Assembly (NCBI GenBank): GCA_963965975.1
Contig: OZ014411.1
Location: 2,403,001-2,467,000 of the forward strand
Length of the DNA: 64,000 nucleotides
Reading direction: 5' to 3'
Origin: Xestospongia bergquistia
Taxonomy: Eukaryota > Porifera > Demospongiae > Haplosclerida > Petrosiidae
Positions 11,907 to 34,379 of this stretch are shown piece by piece; within the stretch, counting starts at the first letter, position 1, and each line of letters starts with the position of its first letter. The translations under genes were made by a program, and so were the position numbers. The notes under the pieces are model-generated. The model had not been told where the DNA came from. It made no database searches and worked only from the letters and a program-made list of their open reading frames with translations.

Positions 11907-12553
11907 TGTAGCATTGTTTTGTATGAATAATGAATATTGTAATTCACGTAACTTTCAATGAAAGAAATATCTGCAGTAGCTACCTTGTCTTCTTCCTTTT
12001 ATAGTTGACCTTTAATTTCGAGCAATACTCATGTTATAGTTCACATAGGCATGTCCTGTACTAATATTGATTATGTTAGGTAGCTTTTAATGACCTTATT
12101 ATATAGATGTTGTGTTGTATTACTTTATGGAACTAACTTCTGTCCTTTTCTTAAATAATTACAATTAGAATCAAAATGAAAGGCATTGTTAAGAGACCTT
12201 TGTTTCTGTTTAGACTTAAATATAGGTATATTTATTGGTATATGTCTTTTTATCAACGGCCCTGATCAGAGACACATGAATTTGCTTATTTTAGACCAAA
12301 TGATTTATCATTTATACTTTTTCTTATGACTTAACTTGTCTTCCTTGTATACAATTTCAAATGGACCACATTGCTTAGTGCTTGTATTGACCAGTTAGTT
12401 ATTTTCTTAATTCTTTTATTTGTGACATTAATTTATATTTTGACCAAAAAAATAATGAATTAATTCTATTTGTTTTTTCAAGTATGATCAGTCTGTACTA
12501 TCAATGGTCTTTATAGTTATATAACTTGAAACTTCTTATTTACTATGTTAGAC
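11907..12553. other. Spacer between collagen copies 4 and 5
   Basis: Holds the retained copy 4 promoter (TATAAAAG, minus strand, 11996-12003). The rest resembles the far-left end of the window around 180-350 (both contain TTTATTTTGACCAAAA-like text), so it is array spacer. No gene is seen. Confidence 0.55.
11996..12003 (-). promoter_or_regulatory. TATA box of collagen pseudogene copy 4
   Basis: TATAAAAG on the minus strand, 90 bp upstream of the former ATG at 11906, preceded by the AAATATCTGCAGTA box shared by the array. Confidence 0.6.
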
Positions 12554-13420
<867 letters not shown>

Positions 13421-13639
13421 TGAAATCTTGTAGGATTGTAGTGCTAAAGTTTACCAATTTTTTTTTACTTTATAACTGTTATACTTGACTTCACTTGACT
13501 TCACTTGACATACATGTAACTTTTTTTTGCATATTAGAGGTATTGTTGTTCCTTAATTATGTTTTTGCTTGCTGGCCTGTAATAATAATTCTTTTATTGG
13601 TTAGCTCATCTCTGAAACAGAGTCCTTTAAATAGCACTA

Positions 13640-13750
13640 TTTACAAATTAATACACCATATTGCACATAACTTGTATAGTATGTATTCTGTGTCTCTACA
13701 AATTAATACACCATATTACACATAACTTGTATATTATGTATTCTGTGTCT
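13640..13750. repeat. Tandem duplication of about 52 bp
   Basis: The unit CTACAAATTAATACACCATA and the following 30 bp occurs twice back to back, ending in TATGTATTCTGTGTCT. It lies between collagen copy 5 and the first exon of the plus-strand gene. No coding content is seen in 13421-13793. Confidence 0.75.
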
Positions 13751-13793
13751 TAAGTAATGCTTTATGATATTGTACTTACCTTCTTCTTTGTAG

Positions 13794-21403
<7,610 letters not shown>

Positions 21404-22295
21404 GTGAGCTCATATCCATGCACTATAAATACTGACATTCTCTCTAGTACAGGACAGAGTCATGTGTTTAGTTTATTACAAATGGTTGTTTTAATGATAT
21501 GAAACAATTAATAGTAGCAATGATTTTGAAAGAAGGAGTTATTTTTATAAAAAAATGCTGATGTTAAAATAGCCAATAATTATTTATAATAACTCTTCTA
21601 TAATAAGTGTATTGTTGTAACTGCATTAGTGCATAGAACTGTTCAAAAATATGCATCTGTGAGATTTGGACCTCACCAGTCACTGAAAACTTCAATCTTG
21701 TTTTGTTATTATAAGAGTGTCATAAATCAATTTATAGTAATTTTTCCATAATACTATGGCAGTTCATGAAAATATGACAAGCGTAGAAGACTTTTAACAT
21801 TTCTAGACTGTGAATAGTTAAAAAGAGCTTATTGGCCAAGTTATCAAATGCGTAACACATCAAAACAGACTCCAAGCTTTTGTTCATACATACTTTATAA
21901 TCATATCAATTAAATTTCTGTATAGTGGTACTTTAAAACCTTTTTCGCTAAATTAAACACTTAACGATATTTCCAACAACATTAAAGATTAGTAAATAAG
22001 TCATTAGTTGTTGATGTTTGTGGCACTAAGATTGCTCTTAAAAACAATTCTTAAACTATTTAAATTGTATATATTGTAACTATTTAGAACTACATGTTGT
22101 GATTCTTTAACTGTTTAGACAGTATATATTGTAACTATTGAGAACCACATGCTTTAATACATCTCTATTGATTCACTCTGAATTAAACTAGCAAAATAAC
22201 AGTATATATATTTTATTTAAAGGTAAGCTTACACCAGAGATATTCATAATTATAGATATTATCATGATATACTATAGAACTCTGTTTCTTGATGT

Positions 22296-22419
<124 letters not shown>

Positions 22420-25400
22420 CTGTAGTTCCTATTATCTCATTTCATATTCTTATCAGTTCCAATCATATGATGGCCTCTTTCCAATTAGAATATATTATCC
22501 CCATTTTCATAGCCCCTTATACAAATATGACAATGTAGGTTTGTGATATCTATGTATAGTACATTCCATATACTGATATAATGACTATATTATACTCCAT
22601 ATATAGTATATTACACTCTAATACTATATATAGCATGTAGATGGTTTTGGAACTGCCACTAAACACTTGTATGTTTGCCAAACAAGTATGTATTAATATA
22701 TGTTATTAAATTACCTTATGAGTATGTACTAGTATTATATAGTAGATTGGCTTGGAGTTATGGGATGACTTTATCATTCAGGACTTAATGTTATATTATA
22801 TGTGTATTATGGCTTTATAGATTAGTCTCTTAGAATTTATCCATGAAGTACTGTTGTACTAGTTTAGACACTTTAGACCCTTGGTGAACATTTTATGTAA
22901 CAATATTATCGTTACTAAAACAATAATAGCTCATTTAAGATTTTTTAGTTAGATCACAAATTTGTTTTATTATTGAGAACTTATATATGATTTTATTGAA
23001 AGATTTTAATTTATAATGAAACTAAATTAGTTGATATACAAGATGTTATTTTTTATGTTTGTGGTTGAATAATGAGGTAACAAGATAGGTTTGATTTTAT
23101 ATTAAACTTGAGTCAATCTTTTCTAGAAGTGTTATTGGTTATGTTAATAATTGCAAATGTGATAGAAAGTAAATTCTATGGTTACAATTATCTGTCTTGG
23201 TGGTTTTTTCAAGCTACATTGACACACATCCACCTGACAAAATTGTGTTATATTTTATTTATTAAAAATTTAAGAGGATGTGATATAATCTGATTGTGAT
23301 ATTCTTGCTGGGACATTTAAGAGGCTGTATTGTAGTAAACTATACCTGCTGATAAAAAGAATGTTATTATTGAGACATTTATTACTACAATCATGACCTG
23401 GTGTCAGTTATAACATTCCATTGTGCATTTTACGCTTTCTCATAAAATTCCTTATCATTCTATTGTATGAGTGAATGACGCAGCTATTTCCTTATATGGT
23501 CAAAGAGACTTGGGATAGTACCTGAGTACATATACATGTACATGTACATGAATTTGTAAGATGCCTAATCACTAACAGAATGCTAGTCTTGAATATTATG
23601 TTGTAGTGAAGGCATGAGGCAATGAAGTGCATGGTCATCTATATGTACAACGTGTACATATATTCTATTTATCTCTATACTGTTCAATATAACAAATAAA
23701 CTAATTAATGTCCTCTAGAAATTGGAAGACCAGATGGTCTACAGTTGTAGTCTTGCTTTAGTGTTTCATAATGACAGCATACCACTACCACATAGTAGTT
23801 CACAAAAAATGTTAATAGAGCTTGCTATGATATTATTGTATGATTTTCAAAATTTGACATCAGCATATCGTTTAACTATTTAGTCAGCAAAGGTTACATC
23901 ACTTCTTTAGTTAATGTATTATTATCTATTAGGATATAGTAGTACTATATTAGCAATTGACGATAGACTGTATACCAAAACGTGACTAAGTTATCTATCC
24001 TTATATAATTATGAGAACATCTATGTTGTAGTTATCATGATACAGAACCATAGGTTAGTTCTGATTTCATTAATCTTCTATAGTACATTGACCACAACAA
24101 GATATTATGTATTGTATAAGTATACCACAAAATACCTAATAATTAAGTATAATATGGTTTGGATTAAGTCTGTTACACAATATACAGTTACCCTGTTTAC
24201 AGTAAGTAATAGTAATACCCTTAGACTGATAAGTAACAGTATGGTCCATACACCAATCAGTAATTTCTTATAGTTACATACAACTATCACAGTAAATGTG
24301 TATCTAGTTATAATGGTACTTGACTATACATTTTCTATATAGCACAAAAGGCAATATATGGGCATAATATCTAAGATTACTTCATCATGGGTAATGGGTT
24401 ATCCCTATTATCTTTATAGAAACTATAGAAAGGCAGCCCTTTAGTTCCTACATTTTGTTGTTAATACTACTACATATCATATAGTGGTTTGTTTTTTTAA
24501 GACCTTTTATGGACATTTATGCTTACTCTATTATAACTTGGAAAGTTTGTATTTGAACAGTTCCACTTCATTGTTTCTTTAATATGAATAACATATTATT
24601 GATTTTAGTATAAACTACACATAATATATTATTGTAATAGGAACTATATGCTACTTAGGTTCCTCCCTCGTTCCTATATTGATTGAGATAAAAATCATGT
24701 TGTTAGTATGGCCCCATTTTTAAAGGTCATGATCGTATTTGTCTATTTCAAATTTTTTCGAAGCTCATAAATGTTATAATACTTAAATGCAACAGTAATG
24801 AATGTAATTATGAGTTATTATTTATGTACAGGTCAGAGTTGTTTACAAAGTTGAGCAAAAATTAGTTCCAAGCAATGAAACTGGAAGTACAATGCAATGT
24901 GACTTCAAAGTGTCTAGTTGACCGTCTAGACAGTAAAGTCATAGCTAATAATACCTTATTCTATGTACTAATATGAATGTGGGTAACAAGAAGTAGCACT
25001 TTGATGATAGTTTAGTGATATCTTGTACAAACCTAAAGAATGCACTTGATGCTTTTTATCAAAGCAAGACATTTGTATGACTACAACTAGATACCTTCAT
25101 GTGTTGAAGTCTCAAACACAGCCAACAAGCAATGATAATGAGAATATTGGTTTAGTTGATTAAGGGTTAATATATATGGTTTTGTTTATCCCTTTTAATT
25201 GAAGGTTTGGTATCACTTTTGCTTGACCTTTCTCTCTTATCAGCAAAGAAGATGATCTAACTCAATCAATTACACATAATCTATGCATGACGAACAGACC
25301 TCTTACTCCCTGTATTCAAATTACATGTACATTCATAGTAAGTTGACACTGTTGAACTAAGTATCCATTGCTAATTATTATGACAGTGCTACTGAATGAT

Positions 25401-28400
25401 TGAAGTTTTATTAAAAGAAATTGACAATGAATTTGTACTTAGTACATACACCCTTACTGTGTCAACACAATTAATATGTACATGTGAATGTAGTAATTAA
25501 CAACATTCTGTAGTTAATGATGTGTATACCAAACCAATCTATTATGTCATAAGCTGGTGATGTGCATAACAACCAGTTTACTATATGTGTGTGCTTTCAT
25601 TATTAAATGTGACTGACTGGAGTACTAGACCAATGCCTTTAATACCAAGCTTTTTTGACTCTTAATTATTAAATAATAACAGCTGTCTACTAATGTACAT
25701 TTAAATCATAGCCTTTTCTTCACAGCTGGTGTGTATTTATCAAACAGTCATATGTTTGTCAGTGTTTTGTAAATGCTTCTTTCTTGTATAATATTTAAAT
25801 ATTTAACTACTTAATAAGACAGATTTATAACTATTTGTTAATTAAATGTAAGCTTGCTGCTAATATTCTATTTCTATTGGAACTGTTGTGTTTACAAAAC
25901 TTTGTTTATCAATAACATGCTTTGAAATGAAGAGACGTGTCATGTCGTCATCAACAAAAAATAGAATACATACATTGTTTCGTTATATTTTTAGTGTAGT
26001 TCAACATTATAGTGAAACTATTTAGAAAGGTCACTCTTAATCAAGGACTCCCCCTTTTTTCTAGTCTACTACTAGCAGTATACTAATTTAAGTACCAAAT
26101 GTATTATTGTATTTAATATATCTATATTTACTAAATAAAGGCCTATTTGTAAATTGTCATTTTTTTAAACTGATTCACTGCTATTACTCTATTAGTTCCA
26201 CTAGGATAAAGGTTGTTGTGAAGTTAACACTTTGATGACTACACTTTAATAGACTCATGGCATTGGTTGTTTACAATAGCTGCTCAGCTGTCTTAGTTTA
26301 TGATGTAAAAAGTCTCAATAACAACTTTGAGGTCTTACATTCCATAGTGATGTTTGTGGTGTCTCTTGGTAACATAAACTTTAAACTAATTGTACATGTA
26401 TGGTCTCCTAGGTAACCTTTGATAAGTTGTTTTGTGCATGCCCATATAGTTGTACTTGGAATAAGAACAAGTGTGAAGGAAACTCTTGAGAGATTGCTAC
26501 AAACAAATTAAGAAATTTAAGTGTAAAGGAAATAGAACAATATTTGATCATCAAGTAGCCAAATTCCCTTACATAAGGTGATGTATCTGTTGACTACTTT
26601 ACAATACATTTGCCAATATTAAGGCTGCTTCACTTAGTAATAAATGAAAGGTTGCAGTACTTATGTCTGACCCTAAGCAATACAGTGCATGCTTATAAAG
26701 CATTGTCTTAATAGAGACTATTTAATTAAATATTGAATGCTTATATAATAATAATTATATTTAGGTTATACATATACTTAGTTTAATAAAATAACTTCAA
26801 GTAATAGCAATAAACAGTACATATACATGTAACTAGGCAGATCTAAATTGGGACTTGTTCTATACTTCATGATCAGTTTAGTATTTAGAACTGTGAAAGG
26901 ATCTCCCTCTTTTTAGCGTAGTCTTTTATGTTAGAGGATAGATTTTATCATCTCAGTAGGATTGCTCACCTAAGAAAACAAGGGCTACTCTGACATTACA
27001 GATGATTTTGTACCTGTTGGATACAGGGTACTACTAATAACAGCTGATGAACAAGCTGTGGTGTGTACAGATGTCTTAGATCTCATCACAAATAATACTC
27101 ACTGATATTAATATAAGGTTTATATTCATGTCTATATTGAGTAATAGTCTAGTTCTGTTTGATTTACCTTAGTATGTTGCTAGGCAATTTGGTGAAATCA
27201 GTGACAACATGTTTATAAGTCCCTTTAAATATTAACATAAGTCAGGAAATAATGATGGAGTATTGTCAAACAAACAGATCTTCATATTACACTTATTTTC
27301 CCTTTACTATCTGCCATTATTGTACCTAAACTGCTTTGATGTGTTGCTTAAGATTTCTTGATTTGTCCATCACTTCAGTTCTTCATCAAATTATTGCCAA
27401 TGATCATATGTTTAGGTGACTGTAACATAAACTGACTATACTTTATGTATTAGTGACTTCACATATACCTGATATATAATGACAAGAATTGTTGTTGTAA
27501 AGTTAGTGTCAATTAGTAGGAAGTTAGTTCTTAAATGAACATATAGTATATTATGTGATGTCACAATTTTTGTAATGCTATAGACCTTGAGAATTTAATA
27601 ATTGTGTTATTTATTTGAACCTGTCTGGGCCTCCCTTTTAGTGGAATTTCTGAGATTTCTTGAATTGACCTTTGTATGTCTTAGTACACAGCTATCCCCA
27701 GTGCAATACACATAACTGACCCCCATACAGTTGATTAGTGTGTATTACATAAACAATGGACTTGAAAAGAAATACAGTGCCTTAATAAGTATTATAAGTT
27801 AAGCTGTTGATATATATACATGTACATATTATGGTTCAGCCTTTAATATTTAATAAATATATATGTAGCTATTGCATGAATTTGATATCATAGTTTACAC
27901 AGTAAACCTATCAGACCACAATAAAAGATTCTATAATGAGGTTACATCAACATACTTGTAAATGTCATGTACTTGTACATTGTATATAATCTGTATTTAC
28001 ATGTACATGTACATTGTATATAATCTACAAATGTTTAGCTTCTTATAAGGAAAAAAAAGCATAACAAGATTATAACATAGAATCCATGTACTTTTACAAT
28101 GACTATAGACTATACTAACAGTTAGTGTTAGTTGAGTTTACCTCATTGCTGTGTCAGCAATAAATGACACTATCTTATTCTCCCAGGGAACATTTGGAAT
28201 TAAGATGCTGTAGTCAGCACTAATGTAATACTAACACTATAGTGTAGCTATGCCCTTCATGAACTGATACTACTACACTAATGATTTGTAATTTGTACTG
28301 AGAGATGTTTCAGATATATTTTGAGAAAGTCCTGATACAAACTTGTATTCAAACTAATTAATGTAGAATAAATGTGTCAGTAGCTTATACTGTTTAGACA

Positions 28401-30597
28401 TAGAAAATCTATAACATGTAGCAAAAAAACAGTTGATGGATCAAAGGACTGGTAAAAGGCCACTATAGAACTGAAAATGTCTTCTATTTGTATCTGAGGT
28501 ACTGGCATTAATGCATTCTCTTGTATTAAAAGCTTTTGGAGCCTTTAGTTATCACTGAGTGGTTGTATTGTTATCATAATACAATGTATATGTCATTTAA
28601 GTTTTACTAACTTATATCAGTTTAATGGAACTGAAAATAAGTCAATAAAATAATGTTAGCTATAGTTCCAAAAACATGCCAATTTTCTCTAACTACCTAG
28701 CATAGAGAGTCTAACTGTCTGTCTTGTAGCTTATATCTGACAAGTATATGTACATTTTCCTCTTTCACTATTATTTTAACAAATGAAACTGCATGCTTAA
28801 GCAATTGTGTAATATAATGATATAATTAATGTGTAAAACTCAGCCTAAGGATGTATATCATTATGTGGTCTCTCTCAAAAGTTAAAGACAACTTTATACA
28901 AAAATTGGATGCTTGTTTTTGTCTGATGTAATTCTTTAATACATTACTCATCTTTTCCTGTGAATACAACTCTAAAGTTATTCACAGTTCTAAATTGTCC
29001 ACTATGTAGTGGCTTCCTGTGTGTAACAATAGTATCTCCCATATAAGATTAAGGAGTTACCATGTTACATGTACATGTATACCACTCCTATGTTATATTA
29101 ATCAGCCCTTCTATTGAAGATTGTCTGTAGTACACATTTCTAGTCCCAAAACAATTTAGTACAGACAAGATGTCTGTCATGTTGCTTTGGTATTACCATA
29201 TGTGTGTAGTGATGAACTGATGGTGTTCCCAACAATGTTTATGTTATGAGAAGTCACATTTCTGTTTGATAAATATTGAATTAGTCAAAGGAAGTTATAC
29301 ATAGCAATATAGTGAGTATATACAGACAGGGGTGATGTGAAATGGATCACCTTATAGTTCTAATTACATTGCTATCCTTCTGATCACCAAATTCTTTAGA
29401 TATAACTTTTGAGTTAATATTCCCTTGTTTAGGCTCTTTTACTTTGATTATTAATTGTTTTAGCACAATTAAATATAAAATAAAAGGTTATACTGATATA
29501 CTGATTCAGACTATAGTTTACTAAGTCCAGCACTATGGTAACAGTTGCTATATGTCTGTACATTATATTTTTTTGATTAAAGGGGTATCCTCTTTATAAT
29601 TATATCATTTTCAATGATAAGACAATCGAGTAGACTTTTTGACTGTTTTTACTATAATACATACCATATGAATAATTTATTGAAAGTGTTTCTAGGAAGC
29701 TATGTCTATAGCTATTGCTGTTATTGAATATATGTATGTGTAGCTATGAATATAGTTATGATATCACTTGTTAACATTTGTTTTTATGTTAAGCTATTTG
29801 TGCAGCAAATTGTTATAATGGGAAGCAGTCTATTGTCTCATAGTTTCTATAGAATGATGACATGATATTTTTGAGTCCCATGAAGTGTTGCAAGGCACAT
29901 GGTACTACTCGATGGATGGTAGTTTTGGCATTAGTACAGGAAATGAGTGTAATTTTTTCACATCATTGTAAATAGTAAATTCTCCTTGTTTCTTCCCATT
30001 TCATTGATGTGTATTACCAGGTCCAGCTGTCTTGCTTATAGGTAAATTTTAGTTAGATGATATCAGATAAAATTTGTTTTTAAACAAAATGAATGACTTC
30101 ACTCCAACTAAGCAGCATACACTGATCATTTGACTTCCCTTATACTACAAAATTCCTTACAAATTATTACCAATAGTCATAGATTGTTAATTTATTAGCA
30201 CTCTCTATAACTTCCCAATATTTAAAGTATTATATACTATAATACTTATCTCATTTCAAAGAAGTCCTTGTTCAATTTTAAATTAATATTTTATATCCTT
30301 TGCTGGGAAAGTTTCATCAGTTTAATAATATTCACATCCTTTCTAACTGCTTTGATAAAAAGGGTAGCAGGATATAGGCATATCCTATAAAACACTTCAT
30401 TGTAAGTTATTATCAGAAGTGCACTGTCATCTCTTGTATCAAAGTCTTTGCTATGAACACTCTATGTGGGTAGGTAGATGGAATCTAAACTTTACATAAT
30501 ATAGAGTACTATGTATAACATTGTGTGTGTATACATCATATGGTATAGTTGATAGCATTATTGTATATACTTAAGTGTTATTGTAGTTTGTATTCTG

Positions 30598-30905
30598 TAT
30601 AAGACCTGATCAATGATGTTTTGTACAAAACCTGATCAATAATGTTTTTGTATCTATAGTTCTGTAGACTTGATCAATGATGTTTTGTACAAAACCTGAT
30701 CAATGATGTTTTGTATAAAACCTGATCAATGACGTTTTGTACAAAACCTGATCAATGATGTTTTTGTATCTATAGTTCTGTAGACCTGATCAATGATGTT
30801 TTGTACAAAACCTAATCAATGATGTTTTTGTATCTATAGTTCTGGATAAGACCTGATCAATGATGTTTCATGTCTATAGTTCTGGATAAGACCTGATCAG
30901 TGATG
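30598..30905. repeat. Complex tandem repeat with AGACCTGATCAATGATGTTT units
   Basis: About eleven copies of an ACCTGATCAATGATGTTTTG core, alternating between short (about 29 bp) and long (about 50 bp, with TATCTATAGTTCTGTA) spacings. Each core has a TGATCA palindrome. Confidence 0.88.
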
Positions 30906-33900
30906 TTATAGTTCTTTCCATTGGCTTCTAATATAAACAGAAAAGATAATGCCAACTAATGTACAATATATTATATTAGTCAGTATACCCATATATAGTA
31001 TGGGTCATATAGTGTCTCTATATGTTTGGTGTTTGATGGCAAAACAATTTTATTGTCACTTATTGATACTGTCTATTAATGTTATGTATTGAGTAGTTAT
31101 AGCACTGACGTATACACACACGCATATATATATATAGGGTAATTATTGTACTGATATATATAGGGTAGTTATTGTACTGATATGATGTATTAGCTTGTTA
31201 TTGTTCTGATATTATGTATGTGATAGTTATTGTATTGTAGTAATCTTTAGTTTCACTTTTGAGTTCTGTACGTATTAATATTCATTGTAATCGACTATAG
31301 TAGACTTTATAGTTCCATGATAATTATAACTTTATCTTCTTCATATTGTTTAAGTATTACTATATATCAACTGGTACATTTATACTGCTATATTCTTACA
31401 TTATGAATACAGCACTGTAGCTAATATATGTGCTAATAAATAAATATACAAGTGTTGTGGTACAGTTAAAGTGGAACTATACATTGTTGCTGTTGATTAT
31501 ATTATATGTCTCCTGTCTACATTGTCATAATATCATCTGTACATTCATATACTAATGATCTGAGATAATACATTTACTTTACATAGTAGTCTCTCTATTG
31601 TTGCTTATATCATAGAAGCATACTTGTTTGGCATTGCTTTATGTTAAGTTCTCCTAAACTGAAGTATGTACATATATGCGTCCTATTGTCTTTTGTATTA
31701 AGACAATTGGTACAATTGAACTATCAATTGTAACTGTCAGTGTATATATTGTAACTAATGAATTTCAGTACTTATCAAATATACTTCTTATTTTCCATGC
31801 ATATCATAGCATATATTCTCTAGGTCTTGAACCTAACTACACTAAATTTAATGTTATTAAAGCAATATTCTCCTTAATTTTAAATATGTTTGTTTCTGTG
31901 TCAAGTCATATAAACCAATTAATCAGTATTTTTCCTTTTTAAATAGTTAGTAATTTCATAAGAACTTAGAAAATATTGCATCCTCATCATGTTAATTGAC
32001 CATACCATATTGGGATCCCCTACTGGTGTAATTAACCATATTTGAATAATGAGTAAATTATGTATAGTTGACATACCTTAACATACTTCACTGCATTACT
32101 CATTAATAAAATTTACCCTGAGTGTGGTGGACTCTTTGGGATGAACCTTAGTATAATAATATCTTCCATATATAGTTTAAATAACTTGTTAAAATATTGT
32201 AAACAAGCTAAAACAAATATTATGTAATAATATGTTGTCTTTTATTTGTTTGCAGTGGTTTTGTTTTGTTGTATGTGTGTATCAAACTAACTCTCCTTAT
32301 AAGTATTAGAAGGCATTTCAACCATACAATTATAGTTTTACTGGTGATATTCACAGTTTCCTTAGTAGTAATTCCTGTTCTGGTTTGATTAGCACATCAT
32401 GAATTTATCTGAGATATCTGTGAATTCTATCAATTGCTATGTTTACAATCCCTGAAGTAGCTAATAGGTTCTCTCCCATTACAGTTACTCTTGTCATTCA
32501 TTGTAACCTTATAATACCCTCAAAACACAATGAAGAGATGATACTTGTTCTAGTCTCATGATCATACTTTGATATTATGACATCATACTCACTACTATGT
32601 TATGGATATACAGATTCTTATCAATTCAATATATGAATGTATAATATAAATGTGTTCTAAGTACATATAGTGGTCTGTGTAAGCTACCCTTTTTAGATAT
32701 AGTTCTTTAATATGATAGTAGGTGTAGTTCTTAATAATACAATATATGGTATAGTTCCAAGTTGGCTGTCAATATCTTATTTAGGCAGTACATCTGTAAT
32801 GTAACACATGTGACACTAGTCACATGAACCTATTATTTATTACAATCTGACATATGAATGTCTGTCACATTGGTAACCAGCCAGGACATGTTCATGTAAT
32901 CTTACTGTCTCTGTGTATTATATAATATGTGAACACTAAGGTTTCTTGGTAGTACCACAGACTTGTTATGTGTTCATTTGGATGTGTAAATTTATGTAGA
33001 TTATAGTTATAAGAGTTCTCTAATCTCCATGACAACCATTACAGTGTTTGATGTGTTTCCAGGCAACCAATTACTCGTCTGTCATGTTGCTATAGTCTAA
33101 GTCTGCATAATTTCTGTATCACTCTCACTCTCCCATTGTCTAGTCAACTGTTATGATGTCTAGTCAACTGTGACATCATCAATGACTCACTATGACTAGC
33201 ACAAATACTATAGAACAGAGGAATGTAAATTACTTTGATTTAAGGAGTAACTATGCTAGTATAAATACACATACATATACTAAGAATTTGTACATGTACA
33301 ATATATGCATATGTACATATTCAAGATATTTGCAGTATCACTGTCTGGATATCAAAGTGCTAAGCAAATAACTAGCACTGGGAATCTTTTCTTGTAATGC
33401 ATGTCTAGCTCATCTTTCCTTTATCTTCTTCATTCGTTTTACTTTCATACAATTTATGTTAGTATATAGCTAGCTACCTCTTTATTTCCGGTGGGATTCT
33501 TTGCTGATAGAAACAAATGATCAGTAGTAAACTAGAACCATTGGATCAAAGTAAGAAGTGTAATACAAACATTCCAGTCTTTATGTTGTACAAAACAAGG
33601 TAATATCTGTTCCCAATATTGTGTAGACTGTTATGTAAAATGTCTTAACTTTGATACTAAACCATTAAACTAGATTACCAGCAATTGTTTCATTGTAGTG
33701 CTGATAAATGTAACCATATTGACTACAATGTCTATTATGTTTGTTTAAACAGATCAGTTCTTAATTTTAATTTGCAAGTAGGTATTCTCACAGTAATTAT
33801 TAACTGTTCCAATAGAAGGCATTTCTTATTATATGGATATTACTAAAAATCTAACACTAATAAACAACTGTTATCAAAAATATTATATATGTGCCAAGTC

Positions 33901-34149
33901 AAATACTCACTGGATAGCAGCCACAGCTTCCAGTATTTGACTGACTTATTGGTTCTGTCACAAACCATAAAGACAGCAACTACAAATAGAATAATAATAG
34001 TCCGGAACTAAAACTAAGTGATGAATCTAATTAAGCATGTCTATGAATATTGTTTACACTCGGTCAGTTGTATCAACGATAGCATGTTTTTGCCCAGCGG
34101 TTCACTTCTAGTTCCAAATAGCTTCATATATATAGATGTGGAAACTAAT

Positions 34150-34300
34150 CGCTCAGTCACGTACACAGCCTGCAAAGAGCAGAGCGCTGACATTGATAAC
34201 CTGCTCGCTCGTTTTTACTCGTTTATCGAACTAATTTTTTATCGCGTACGTACTGTAACTGCAGTAACTCTGTCCCGTACTATTAGTGAAGTCTAACTGA
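34150..34300 (+). promoter_or_regulatory. CpG-richer promoter region of the MAGUK gene
   Basis: Directly upstream of the first coding exon at 34380, the sequence switches from AT-rich, CpG-poor DNA to a segment with many CG dinucleotides (GCTCGCTCG, TATCGCGTACGTACTG). It has no in-frame coding continuity with the gene. It is a plausible TATA-less promoter and 5' UTR; the exact start is unknown. Confidence 0.45.
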
Positions 34301-34379
34301 ACTTTAATACAAATTGCTGTGACTTAAAACGTTGTTTTATCTATTTATTTATTGTATCATCTCCTATTCTCTGCGCAAA

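Noticed and set aside
34018..34296. 92-codon open frame upstream of the MAGUK
   Set aside because: No domain and no phase-compatible donor to the next exon; the CG-rich composition fits a promoter or 5' UTR better.
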